From Citrobacter amalonaticus (GTDB lineage: Bacteria > Pseudomonadota > Gammaproteobacteria > Enterobacterales > Enterobacteriaceae), in the NCBI RefSeq assembly GCF_018323885.1, contig NZ_AP024585.1, positions 2,356,001 to 2,420,000 of the forward strand: a DNA stretch of 64,000 nt. The letters run 5' to 3'. The stretch's first letter is position 1. Each line of letters begins with the position of its first letter. Under the pieces are notes generated by a model. It searched no databases and was not told where the DNA came from. It saw only the letters and a list, made by a program, of their open reading frames with translations. A program made the translations under genes and the position numbers. Shown here one piece after another: positions 1 through 7,474 of the stretch.

Positions 1-29
1 TGGCGGAAATACACCGCAGCGCGCCATAA
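1..29 (+). CDS. C-terminal tail of a plus-strand gene, possibly ansP
   Basis: The frame that starts at base 3 reads A-E-I-H-R-S-A-P and stops at TAA 27-29. It is followed at once by a strong hairpin terminator, which fits the end of a real gene. In E. coli the gene convergent to yncE is ansP (L-asparagine permease), so this may be its tail. The identification rests on gene order only; eight residues are too few to recognise. Confidence 0.3.
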
Positions 30-34
30 ACAAC

Positions 35-62
35 AAGGCCTGCACACGGTGCAGGCCTTTTA
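35..62. terminator. Bidirectional hairpin terminator between an upstream gene and yncE
   Basis: A perfect 11-bp stem (35-45 paired with 49-59) encloses a 3-base loop. It has an A-rich side to the left and a T-run to the right. It sits between the stop codon at 27-29 and the end of yncE at 65, so it can serve both convergent genes. Confidence 0.75.
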
Positions 63-64
63 CT

Positions 65-1126
65 TTACAGGGCGATGCGAATCACATCATCCGGTTCAGT
101 GGCTTCTTTCTCACGCGTAGATTTCTGCTTCACGCTTACGTACAGCGTTTTGCCATCGGCGGACAGCGCCAGGCTGTTCGGGAAGGTTGGCGTATCAAAC
201 GTTTTCACCACGTTGTAACTCTTCGCGTCAATCACGCTCACTTTACCCGCCTGACGGTGCGTGACGTACACTTCGTTACGCGTTGGGTTGAACAGAATGG
301 CCAGCGACTCCGGCGCCGCGACTTTCGCCAGCACGTTGCCGTTGCGGGTATCGACAACCACCACTTCAGCCGCTTTTGAGTCGGTCACAAATGCGCGATG
401 ACCTGCTGTATCAAGGCTCAGGTTGATGAAGAAGTGCTCTTTGCCATCCTCCAACAGTTTTTTACGGCTGAGGATCTTGTTGGTGGCAGTATCGATAGTA
501 ATGAATTCGCCATCGGCATTGGTGGTGTACAGACGTTTCGCCTGGCTGTCGATCGCCAGGCCCGCGCCCATTTTACCGGTATTCTGGATCGTCTCTTTCA
601 GCGCAATTTTTTCGCCATCCACCACCCAAATCACGCTCTCTTTACCGAGACCACTGATATAAACCGTATTGGTCGCTTCATCGACAACCAGCTCACGCGG
701 CTGCAGCGGACGTACCTCTTCTGAGCGCTTACGGGCGTCGAGAACCAGTCGCCCTTTCACTTCACTCGTTTTCGCATCAATGGCCGTCACCGCACTGTTG
801 ACCGTGTTGCCAAACCACAGCGTCTGGGTCGCATTATTGATGGTGGCACCAAACGGTTTGAGATCGTTGTGGATAACCTGCGTGACGTCCAGCGTCACCG
901 GATCAAGACGATAGACGATACCGCCCTTGTCCAGTTTGCGGCTTTGCGAGGTCGCCAGCCACAGGGCGTTTTCCTGCTGGCTGAAGGCCATTTCGTAGGC
1001 GCCTTTGCCCACACCTTTACGCAGCAGGTCTTCTGCAGCCTGAGCGCTGAAGGAAGAAGCAACCAGCAGTGAACCTAACAGCAATGAACCCCGCAGACGC
1101 GGTGAGAACAGATGACGAAAATGCAT
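65..1126 (-). CDS. yncE: YncE, secreted seven-bladed beta-propeller protein
   Basis: A 353-residue periplasmic protein. Residues 1-30 form a Sec signal peptide that ends A-Q-A. The rest is a chain of YVTN-type propeller repeats (for example 'GKVSVIDAKSYNVVKTFDT' and 'NSLALSADGKTLYVSV'). I chose the Met at 1126 because it gives a normal signal peptide and the E. coli YncE length; the frame stays open 13 codons further upstream. YncE has been reported to bind DNA and is iron-repressed in E. coli, but its role is unsettled. It diverges from yncD across a Fur-box-bearing spacer, so the two are probably co-regulated, perhaps with YncE as periplasmic partner of the receptor (inference). Confidence 0.93.
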   Translation of the reverse strand: MHFRHLFSPRLRGSLLLGSLLVASSFSAQAAEDLLRKGVGKGAYEMAFSQQENALWLATSQSRKLDKGGIVYRLDPVTLDVTQVIHNDLKPFGATINNATQTLWFGNTVNSAVTAIDAKTSEVKGRLVLDARKRSEEVRPLQPRELVVDEATNTVYISGLGKESVIWVVDGEKIALKETIQNTGKMGAGLAIDSQAKRLYTTNADGEFITIDTATNKILSRKKLLEDGKEHFFINLSLDTAGHRAFVTDSKAAEVVVVDTRNGNVLAKVAAPESLAILFNPTRNEVYVTHRQAGKVSVIDAKSYNVVKTFDTPTFPNSLALSADGKTLYVSVKQKSTREKEATEPDDVIRIAL

Positions 1127-1210
1127 GACGACTCCCTTTGATAAATAGCTATTTTGCTGCTTCACATCGCTTCAACGAGCAACATCCTGGTATTGCTCTT
1201 GTTTATAGAT

Positions 1211-1229
1211 GGGAATGGTAATCATTATT
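1211..1229. promoter_or_regulatory. Fur box in the yncE-yncD intergenic region
   Basis: The 19 bases match the Fur consensus at 15 of 19 positions, including the uninterrupted core TAATCATTAT. The site lies between divergent yncE and yncD, both known to be iron-repressed in E. coli. By position it can control both promoters. Confidence 0.75.
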
Positions 1230-1389
1230 CATGTGAATGTGGAGCATTTATTCGCATTCTGGCTACAATCTTCTTAATTTCCTCATTAATTTTTAACGCA
1301 TCGTGCCGTTAAAATTTTCAAATATTTACAAATCCATTAACATAGAACTTACATACCTCTGGGTACGTTCAATTTAACTGGCCTTTTTC

Positions 1390-3510
1390 ATGAATATTAT
1401 TTCCACACGACATATCACAGTACCCGCACTTTTTCTCCCGCTTGTGTTCTCATCGTCGGTTATGGCAGATGAGGCTGGCGATGACCAGACAATGATCGTC
1501 AGCGCTTCACCCCAGGCGATATCAGAACTGGATACCCCTGCAGCCGTCAGCGTCGTTGACGGTGAAGATATGCGTCTGGCCGCGCCGCGCATCAACCTGT
1601 CGGAATCACTGACCCGCGTGCCGGGACTTCAGGTGCAAAACCGGCAAAACTATGCGCAGGATTTGCAGATCTCGATGCGTGGGTTCGGCTCCCGATCCAC
1701 CTATGGGATCCGCGGCATTCGTCTGTATGTGGACGGCATTCCGGCGACGATGCCGGACGGTCAGGGGCAGACATCGAACATTGATCTCAGCAGCGTACAG
1801 AACGTTGAAGTGCTGCGCGGTCCCTTCTCTGCGCTATACGGTAATGCTTCCGGCGGCGTGATGAATGTCACGACCCAAACCGGTCAACAGCCGCCGACGA
1901 TAGAAGCGAGCAGCTATTACGGTAGTTTCGGGAGCTGGCGTTATGGGCTGAAAGCCACGGGCGCGATGGGTGATGGTACTCAGGCGGGCGACGTGGATTA
2001 CACGGTCTCCACTACCCGTTTCACCACCCACGGCTATCGCGATCGCAGCGGCGCGCAAAAAAATCTGGCCAACGCAAAACTGGGCGTACGTATCGATGAC
2101 GCCAGCAAGCTGAGTCTGATTTTCAATAGCGTCGATATTAAAGCCGACGATCCGGGTGGTCTGACTGAAGCGGAATGGCGGGCGGACCCTCAACAATCCC
2201 CCCGCGCTGAACAATACAACACGCGCAAAACCATCAAGCAGACCCAGGCCGGATTGCGTTATGAACGCCAACTCAGCGCGCAGGATGACATGAGCATCAT
2301 GATGTACGCCGGAGAGCGCGAAACCACGCAGTATCAGTCGATACCTATGGCGCCACAGCGTCGCCCATCTCATGCGGGCGGCGTGATCGCTTTGCAGCGC
2401 CATTACCAGGGTATCGACAGTCGCTGGACGCATCGCGGTGAACTGGGCGTCCCCGTAACCTTCACCACCGGTTTGAACTACGAAAACATGAGCGAAAACC
2501 GCAAAGGCTATAACAACTATCGACTGAATAATGGCGTACCGGAGTACGGTCAGAAAGGCGATCTGCGCCGCGATGAACGTAACCTGATGTGGAACGTGGA
2601 TCCCTATCTGCAAACCCAGTGGCAACTGACCGACAAACTCTCGCTGGATGCTGGCGTGCGCTACAGTTCGGTGTGGTTCGATTCCAACGATCATTACGTC
2701 ACGCCAGGCAATGGCGATGACAGCGGTGACGCCAGTTACCATCAGTGGTTACCTGCCGGTTCGCTGAAATACGCCTTAACCGACGCCTGGAACGTCTATC
2801 TCGCTGCGGGCCGGGGCTACGAAACGCCGACCATCAACGAGCTTTCTTACCGTGCAGACGGGCAAAGCGGGATGAATTTTGGTCTCAAACCTTCAACCAA
2901 CGATACGGTAGAAATCGGCAGCAAAACCCGGATCGGCGATGGATTGCTGACGGCGGCGCTTTTCCAGACCGATACCGACGATGAACTGGTGGTTGATTCC
3001 AGTAGCGGCGGACGCACGACCTATAAGAATGCCGGGAAGACGCGCCGCCAGGGGGCGGAGCTCGCCTGGGATCAACGCTTTGCCGGAAACTGGCGGTTCA
3101 ACGCTTCCTGGACCTGGCTGGATGCCACTTATCGCAGTAACGTGTGTCGTGACCAGAACTGCAATGGTAACCGAATGCCCGGCATCGCGCGGAACATGGG
3201 GTTTGCTTCGCTGGGCTACGTGCCTGATGAAGGTTGGTACGCAGGAGCCGAAGCGCGCTATATGGGCGATATCATGGCTGACGATGAGAACACCGCCAAA
3301 GCCCCGTCTTATACTGTTGTCGGCCTGAATACCGGCTATAAATTCACCGTCAGCAGCCTGACGGTGGACGTGTTCGGTCGTGTCGATAATCTGTTCGACA
3401 AAGAGTATGTCGGCTCAGTTATCGTGAATGAATCGAATGGCCGCTACTACGAACCGGCGCCAGGACGAAACTACGGTGTAGGTGTCAATCTGGCCTGGCG
3501 TTTTGAGTAA
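1390..3510 (+). CDS. yncD: YncD, TonB-dependent outer-membrane receptor
   Basis: A 706-residue outer-membrane receptor for active uptake powered by TonB-ExbBD; its ligand is not established. Residues 1-26 are a signal peptide ending V-M-A. A TonB-box-like stretch 'QTMIVSAS' follows. The plug domain comes next (about residues 40-160, with 'SMRGFGSRSTYGIRGIRLYVDG' type motifs and 'VEVLRGPFSALYGNASGG'). The C-terminal half is a 22-strand-type barrel. The last residues are W-R-F-E, so the terminal aromatic needed for BAM recognition is penultimate. It is transcribed alone behind the Fur box at 1211 and ends at a convergent terminator with mcbR. Confidence 0.93.
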   Translation: MNIISTRHITVPALFLPLVFSSSVMADEAGDDQTMIVSASPQAISELDTPAAVSVVDGEDMRLAAPRINLSESLTRVPGLQVQNRQNYAQDLQISMRGFGSRSTYGIRGIRLYVDGIPATMPDGQGQTSNIDLSSVQNVEVLRGPFSALYGNASGGVMNVTTQTGQQPPTIEASSYYGSFGSWRYGLKATGAMGDGTQAGDVDYTVSTTRFTTHGYRDRSGAQKNLANAKLGVRIDDASKLSLIFNSVDIKADDPGGLTEAEWRADPQQSPRAEQYNTRKTIKQTQAGLRYERQLSAQDDMSIMMYAGERETTQYQSIPMAPQRRPSHAGGVIALQRHYQGIDSRWTHRGELGVPVTFTTGLNYENMSENRKGYNNYRLNNGVPEYGQKGDLRRDERNLMWNVDPYLQTQWQLTDKLSLDAGVRYSSVWFDSNDHYVTPGNGDDSGDASYHQWLPAGSLKYALTDAWNVYLAAGRGYETPTINELSYRADGQSGMNFGLKPSTNDTVEIGSKTRIGDGLLTAALFQTDTDDELVVDSSSGGRTTYKNAGKTRRQGAELAWDQRFAGNWRFNASWTWLDATYRSNVCRDQNCNGNRMPGIARNMGFASLGYVPDEGWYAGAEARYMGDIMADDENTAKAPSYTVVGLNTGYKFTVSSLTVDVFGRVDNLFDKEYVGSVIVNESNGRYYEPAPGRNYGVGVNLAWRFE

Positions 3511-3531
3511 AATCGATTATTCATAACGTAC

Positions 3532-3552
3532 TAGCGGGGATATTCCCCGCTA
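3532..3552. terminator. Hairpin terminator between convergent yncD and mcbR
   Basis: A perfect 9-bp stem (3532-3540 with 3544-3552) has a 3-base loop. It lies between the stop codons of yncD and mcbR, so it probably acts in both directions. Confidence 0.65.
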
Positions 3553-3566
3553 TATTTAAGCCAGAC

Positions 3567-4232
3567 TTAATGATGGTACTGTTGTTTAATTATCGCTACA
3601 TTTTTATTGATAAGGTCAATTAAACAATGACGGCTGGCGTCTTTATTTCCCGCCGCCATCGCATTCAGTAATTCCTGATAATGCCCGACGTTGTGTTGAT
3701 AAGCGTCATGCTTCGCCCTGTCATAGAGAAAATGCAGACTCGGCCCCATGCGTACCCAAAGCTGTTCGATCATTTCGACCAGGGTGGGCATATTCGCAAA
3801 CTGATAGATTTTGAAGCGCAGCGCCCGGTTTGCCAGCAGGCGATCCTCGACCGTACCGCTCTCGTGGGCCAGCTGATAGTCCGCCAGAAGCGCTTGCAGA
3901 ATCTCCATCCGCTCCGCCGTCACCTCGTCCGTCGCCGTCATTACCGCCATGCCTTCAAGCTCGCAGCGGATGTGTATGATTTCGCTAAAATGCGTCATCG
4001 TAATATCCGGAACCATAAAGGCTTGTGCAGGCGCGATAGCCAATGCGTTTGCGGAGACCAGGCGTAATAGCGCTTCCCGAACCGGGGTGATACTGATCCC
4101 CAGCTCCTGCGCGATATTTTTAGTGATTAGCCTGGTGCCAGGACGTAATGCGCCAATGCTTAATTTGTCTTTTAGCCCTCTTTCAACTTGCGTGGTCAAA
4201 CTTATATGTTGCGTTTTTTCCATACCAGGCAT
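3567..4232 (-). CDS. mcbR: McbR, GntR/FadR-family transcriptional regulator
   Basis: A 221-residue GntR-family regulator. The N-terminal winged helix-turn-helix covers about residues 8-75 ('GTRLITKNIAQELGISITPVREALLRLV'-type, with the R-E-A-L recognition helix). The C-terminal all-helical FadR-type ligand domain covers about 85-215. Length and position match E. coli McbR (YncC), which controls the colanic-acid and biofilm-linked gene mcbA. The C-terminal domain looks more diverged from E. coli than the DNA-binding part, so the ligand may differ (inference). It lies downstream of curA on the same strand, 236 bp away. Confidence 0.88.
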   Translation of the reverse strand: MPGMEKTQHISLTTQVERGLKDKLSIGALRPGTRLITKNIAQELGISITPVREALLRLVSANALAIAPAQAFMVPDITMTHFSEIIHIRCELEGMAVMTATDEVTAERMEILQALLADYQLAHESGTVEDRLLANRALRFKIYQFANMPTLVEMIEQLWVRMGPSLHFLYDRAKHDAYQHNVGHYQELLNAMAAGNKDASRHCLIDLINKNVAIIKQQYHH

Positions 4233-4468
4233 TCTGTTTCTTCACCTCATAACATAGCCAATCGCAATTAAGCTAAATCGCCTAATTGATATAAATATCG
4301 CCTGGTTTAAAAAATGTGAAACGTAATGAATAGTACTTTACCCGCGTTTTATTAACAACGCCGACAGATTATTCGTCGGTTACGCGGTGATATATACCCT
4401 AAATAATTAAAGCTGGAATTTAAAAATTTGCCCATTTTTTTATGGCGGCTCTCGCCGCCAGGTATGGT

Positions 4469-5506
4469 TTACGCGTCGTCGGCGAGGCGTATCACCACTT
4501 TACCAAAGTTTTTACCGGTCAACAGGCCGATAAAGGTTTGCGGCGCGTTCTCCAGTCCGTCGGTAACCTGCTCACGATAATGGATTTTCCCCTCTTTCAC
4601 CCAGCGTCCCATCTCCTGCTGGAATTCGTGAAGACGATGTCCGTAATCCTGACCGATGATAAAGCCCTGCATACGGATCCGTTTTTTCAGCAGGGTCGCC
4701 ATCAGCAGCGGCAGTCTGTCAGGCCCAGCCGGTAAGTTTGTCGCGTTATAACCGCTGACCAGACCACAAAGAGGAATTCGCGCCGAGGTGTTCAGTAACG
4801 GCAGCACGGCATCAAACACTTTCCCGCCCACGTTTTCGTAGTAGACATCAATGCCTTGCGGGCAGGCTTTCGCCAGTTGTTCAGCAAAATCGCTGGCATG
4901 ATGGTCCAGACAGAGATCGAAGCCCAGCACCTCGGTAGCATGACGGCATTTTTCCGCTCCGCCAGCCACGCCCACCACGCGACAGCCCTTCAGTTTCCCA
5001 ATTTGTCCAACCGTGGCGCCGACAGGCCCCGTGGCGGCCGCTACGACCAGCGTCTCGCCCGCTTTTGGCTGGCCGATGTCCAGTAATCCCATATAGGCGG
5101 TGAATCCAGGCATCCCCAGCACGCCGAGCGCCCACGACGGATTTTCAGGATTGTCTCCAAGCTTCACCAGTCCCGTGCCGTCGGAAATATCGTAATCCTG
5201 CCAGCCGCTGTAACTCAGCACCCATTCACCCGGTTTATAGTCGGGGTGATTTGACGCCACCACACGACTGACGGTGCCGCCCACCATCACCCCGCCAATC
5301 TCCACCGGCGGCGAGTATGACGGCTCATCGCTCATGCGCCCACGCATATACGGATCGAGCGACAGATAAACAGTGCGCAGTAAAACCTGGCCTTCGCCAG
5401 GGGTGGCGACATCGTCCTCTTCCAGACGGAAATTCTCTGCCACCGGTGCGCCATGGGGTCGGGATGCTAATACCCAGCGACGGTTACGGTGTGTTTGTTG
5501 AGCCAT
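4469..5506 (-). CDS. curA: CurA, NADPH-dependent curcumin/dihydrocurcumin reductase
   Basis: A 345-residue cytoplasmic medium-chain reductase of the leukotriene B4 dehydrogenase-like group. It reduces alpha,beta-unsaturated ketones with NADPH; E. coli CurA reduces curcumin in two steps. The dinucleotide fold is marked by 'AATGPVGATVGQIGKLKG'. There are no catalytic or structural zinc cysteines, as expected for this group. I chose the start at 5506 because it has a clear AGGAGA ribosome site and gives the E. coli length; the frame is open 8 codons further upstream. It stands between mcbR and the cupin regulator, all on the minus strand. Confidence 0.93.
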   Translation of the reverse strand: MAQQTHRNRRWVLASRPHGAPVAENFRLEEDDVATPGEGQVLLRTVYLSLDPYMRGRMSDEPSYSPPVEIGGVMVGGTVSRVVASNHPDYKPGEWVLSYSGWQDYDISDGTGLVKLGDNPENPSWALGVLGMPGFTAYMGLLDIGQPKAGETLVVAAATGPVGATVGQIGKLKGCRVVGVAGGAEKCRHATEVLGFDLCLDHHASDFAEQLAKACPQGIDVYYENVGGKVFDAVLPLLNTSARIPLCGLVSGYNATNLPAGPDRLPLLMATLLKKRIRMQGFIIGQDYGHRLHEFQQEMGRWVKEGKIHYREQVTDGLENAPQTFIGLLTGKNFGKVVIRLADDA

Positions 5507-5563
5507 GATGTTCTCCTCTGCTTTTAGCATGAATCCATCAATAGTAGCAGGCCGCGGCGGTCA

Positions 5564-6139
5564 TTAACTCCCGGCCTGGTTTAAGCGCACAACGAGGTAA
5601 ACACAGGGTTGCGTTGTCTCATTGATAAAACGACAGTCATTCGGCGGCCCCAGTTCCAGGCAGTCACCCGCCTTCATCTCGTGGCGCGTGTCACCTTCCA
5701 TAAACACCAGTTCGCCCTGCTGCAGCCAGATCAGTTGCCGGGCCTGAACATACGATGAGGCAGGCATCGGGATATCGCTGCCCGCCGGCAATTCAATTTG
5801 CACCAGATCGATCGGCAAATCGCTGCGCGGCGACACATGGCGGCGCAGATAGTGGCTTTGCGGGTCGCGCCAGACGGGCTGATCGGCGAAACGGGACAGT
5901 TTGCCCTCCTGCATTTCAGCACGGGCAATCAGCGTGGACATACTGATGCCAAACGCCCCGGAGAGCCTGCCAAGCAGCGTCGCCGTTGGACTACTTTCAC
6001 CGCGTTCAATTTTGTGGATCATCGCGCGCGACACACCCGCCCGTTCAGCCAGATCGGTTAGCGACCAGCTGCGGGATTCACGTTCAAGGCGAATTCTTGC
6101 GCTGATCCGTTGATTTATGCTGTCTTCAATAGTATTCAT
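5564..6139 (-). CDS. XRE-family regulator with C-terminal cupin domain
   Basis: A 191-residue regulator with a two-domain layout. An N-terminal helix-turn-helix of the Cro/CI (XRE) type covers residues 15-70 ('SLTDLAERAGVSRAMIHKIERGESSP'-type). A C-terminal cupin covers about 110-188 ('VQARQLIWLQQGELVFMEG', 'AGDCLELGPPNDCRF') and usually senses a small molecule. It diverges from mnaT-ydcZ with only 37 bp between start codons, and an 8-bp inverted repeat covers that space and its own start. This suggests it controls mnaT-ydcZ and itself. E. coli K-12 has no such gene at this place as far as I recall. The ligand is unknown, perhaps an amino-acid derivative given its neighbour. Confidence 0.85.
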   Translation of the reverse strand: MNTIEDSINQRISARIRLERESRSWSLTDLAERAGVSRAMIHKIERGESSPTATLLGRLSGAFGISMSTLIARAEMQEGKLSRFADQPVWRDPQSHYLRRHVSPRSDLPIDLVQIELPAGSDIPMPASSYVQARQLIWLQQGELVFMEGDTRHEMKAGDCLELGPPNDCRFINETTQPCVYLVVRLNQAGS

Positions 6140-6152
6140 ATCGTAATACTAT
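6129..6152. promoter_or_regulatory. Inverted repeat, putative operator of the cupin regulator
   Basis: Two perfect 8-bp arms, ATAGTATT (6129-6136) and AATACTAT (6145-6152), are separated by 8 bases. The left arm lies just inside the regulator's start codon and the right arm lies in the mnaT promoter space. A second palindrome, ACTATAGT (6148-6155), overlaps the right arm. The placement fits autoregulation plus control of mnaT. Confidence 0.45.
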
Positions 6153-6176
6153 AGTGTACAACCCCTGAGGTTCAAC

Positions 6177-6695
6177 ATGTCTATTCGATTCGCCAGCAAA
6201 GAGGATTGCGCCGCCATCGCAGAGATCTATAACCATGCGGTGCTGCACACGGCGGCCATCTGGAACGACCAGACGGTCGATACCGATAACCGCATCGCTT
6301 GGTATGAGGCACGACAGGCGCTGGGTTATCCGGTACTGGTGAGCGTGGAAGGTGACGTTGTCACGGGATATGCCTCCTTTGGGGACTGGCGTAACTTTGA
6401 TGGCTTCCGCCATACCGTCGAACATTCGGTTTATGTCCATCCGGATCATCAGGGAAAAGGGCTGGGACGCCAGTTACTGAGCCGGTTAATCGAGGAAGCT
6501 CGCCGCTGTGGTAAGCATGTGATGGTTGCCGGTATCGAATCGCACAACCACGCCTCATTGCATTTACATGAAACGCTCGGGTTTAACACCACAGCGCAGA
6601 TGCCGCAGGTAGGCACCAAATTTGGCCGCTGGCTGGATCTGACCTTTATGCAGTTGCAGCTTGACGATCGCCACGAACCGGACGCGCACGGATGA
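6177..6695 (+). CDS. mnaT: MnaT, L-amino acid N-acyltransferase (GNAT)
   Basis: A 172-residue GNAT-fold acetyltransferase. The acetyl-CoA motif A is visible as 'VHPDHQGKGLGRQLLSRL' around residues 87-104. The family (phosphinothricin/methionine N-acetyltransferase, E. coli YncA/MnaT) acetylates free L-amino acids such as methionine and phenylalanine, and their toxic analogues. A GAGG ribosome site precedes the ATG. The stop overlaps the start of ydcZ by 4 bp (ATGA), so the two are translationally coupled. Control by the divergent cupin regulator is inferred from position. Confidence 0.93.
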   Translation: MSIRFASKEDCAAIAEIYNHAVLHTAAIWNDQTVDTDNRIAWYEARQALGYPVLVSVEGDVVTGYASFGDWRNFDGFRHTVEHSVYVHPDHQGKGLGRQLLSRLIEEARRCGKHVMVAGIESHNHASLHLHETLGFNTTAQMPQVGTKFGRWLDLTFMQLQLDDRHEPDAHG

Positions 6696-7141
6696 ACCAG
6701 TCGCTCACCCTCACCTTTCTGATCGCCGCTGGTATCGGCCTGGTGGTGCAAAACACTCTGATGGTGCGGATTACGCAGACCTCATCGACCATCCTGATCG
6801 CCATGTTGCTGAACTCGCTGGTCGGAATTGTGCTGTTTGTCAGCATTCTGTGGTTCAAACAGGGAATGGCGGGATTTGGTGAACTGGCCGCCAGCGTGCG
6901 CTGGTGGACGCTGATTCCGGGTCTGCTGGGCTCGTTTTTCGTTTTCGCCAGCATTAGCGGCTATCAGCATGTGGGGGCTGCGACCACGATTGCGGTGCTG
7001 GTCGCCAGCCAGCTCATTGGCGGTCTCGTACTGGATATTTTGCGCAGTCACGGCGTCCCGCTAAGAGCCTTGATCGGCCCGGTCTGCGGCGCAGTGATGC
7101 TGGTGGTCGGCGCCTGGCTGGTGGCGAGACGCCAGTTTTAA
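6692..7141 (+). CDS. ydcZ: YdcZ, DMT-superfamily inner-membrane protein (DUF606)
   Basis: A 149-residue, very hydrophobic protein with five likely membrane helices. It resembles half of a drug/metabolite transporter, as is typical of the DUF606 family, so it would act as a dimer. No signal peptide or soluble domain is present. It overlaps mnaT by 4 bp. A joint role in export or detoxification of amino-acid analogues is plausible from the operon, but the substrate is unknown. Confidence 0.88.
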   Translation: MNQSLTLTFLIAAGIGLVVQNTLMVRITQTSSTILIAMLLNSLVGIVLFVSILWFKQGMAGFGELAASVRWWTLIPGLLGSFFVFASISGYQHVGAATTIAVLVASQLIGGLVLDILRSHGVPLRALIGPVCGAVMLVVGAWLVARRQF

Positions 7142-7216
7142 TGCCTGATGGCGCTACGCTTATCAGGCCTACACATATCCATCGCCATAGGCCAAGTCAG
7201 CGCAGCGTCATCCGGC
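7142..7216. repeat. REP/BIME-type palindromic element
   Basis: Bases 7142-7170 form a GCCTGATG...TATCAGGC palindrome typical of enterobacterial REP units. A second, diverged half-unit (about 7191-7216, GCGTCATCCGGCA) follows in opposite orientation. The element fills the space between the convergent genes ydcZ and ydcY, a usual site for REPs, where it can protect mRNA ends. Confidence 0.7.
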
Positions 7217-7231
7217 ACTACAGAGACTAAA

Positions 7232-7465
7232 TCAAAGGATCGTGCCGCCTTTCGTGAGTTGTTCGCGACGCGCTTCCATATCTTCCTTATGCTGACGACC
7301 GTGATGCGCAATTGCGGTTCTTAGCCGCTGCTGCTGCGTGTAGCGATCGTCACGGCTTAACTGCGCATCATCGCTCAGGGCTATCAGCAGTTCATTCATA
7401 TGGGTAATGACGCCCTCATCAATAGCGGCATCGACACGGGCGCTGACCTCATCCAGGTGCGACAT
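7232..7465 (-). CDS. ydcY: YdcY, small conserved protein (DUF2526)
   Basis: A 77-residue, charged, probably all-helical cytoplasmic protein that matches E. coli YdcY over its whole length (C-terminus 'REQLTKGGTIL'). No catalytic motif or membrane segment is visible and the function is unknown. It begins 9 bp after the stop of the DppA-like gene on the same strand, so it may be co-transcribed with it here. In E. coli its neighbour on that side is ortT instead. Confidence 0.9.
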   Translation of the reverse strand: MSHLDEVSARVDAAIDEGVITHMNELLIALSDDAQLSRDDRYTQQQRLRTAIAHHGRQHKEDMEARREQLTKGGTIL

Positions 7466-7474
7466 AAAAACTCC

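Noticed and set aside
1834..2742. Long open frame antisense to yncD (302 codons)
   Set aside because: It lies wholly inside yncD, has no ribosome site and no recognisable domain; such frames are common opposite GC-rich genes.
4443..4460. Hairpin downstream of curA as a terminator
   Set aside because: The 7-bp stem is followed by A's, not U's, in the direction of curA; a terminator is not supported by this alone.
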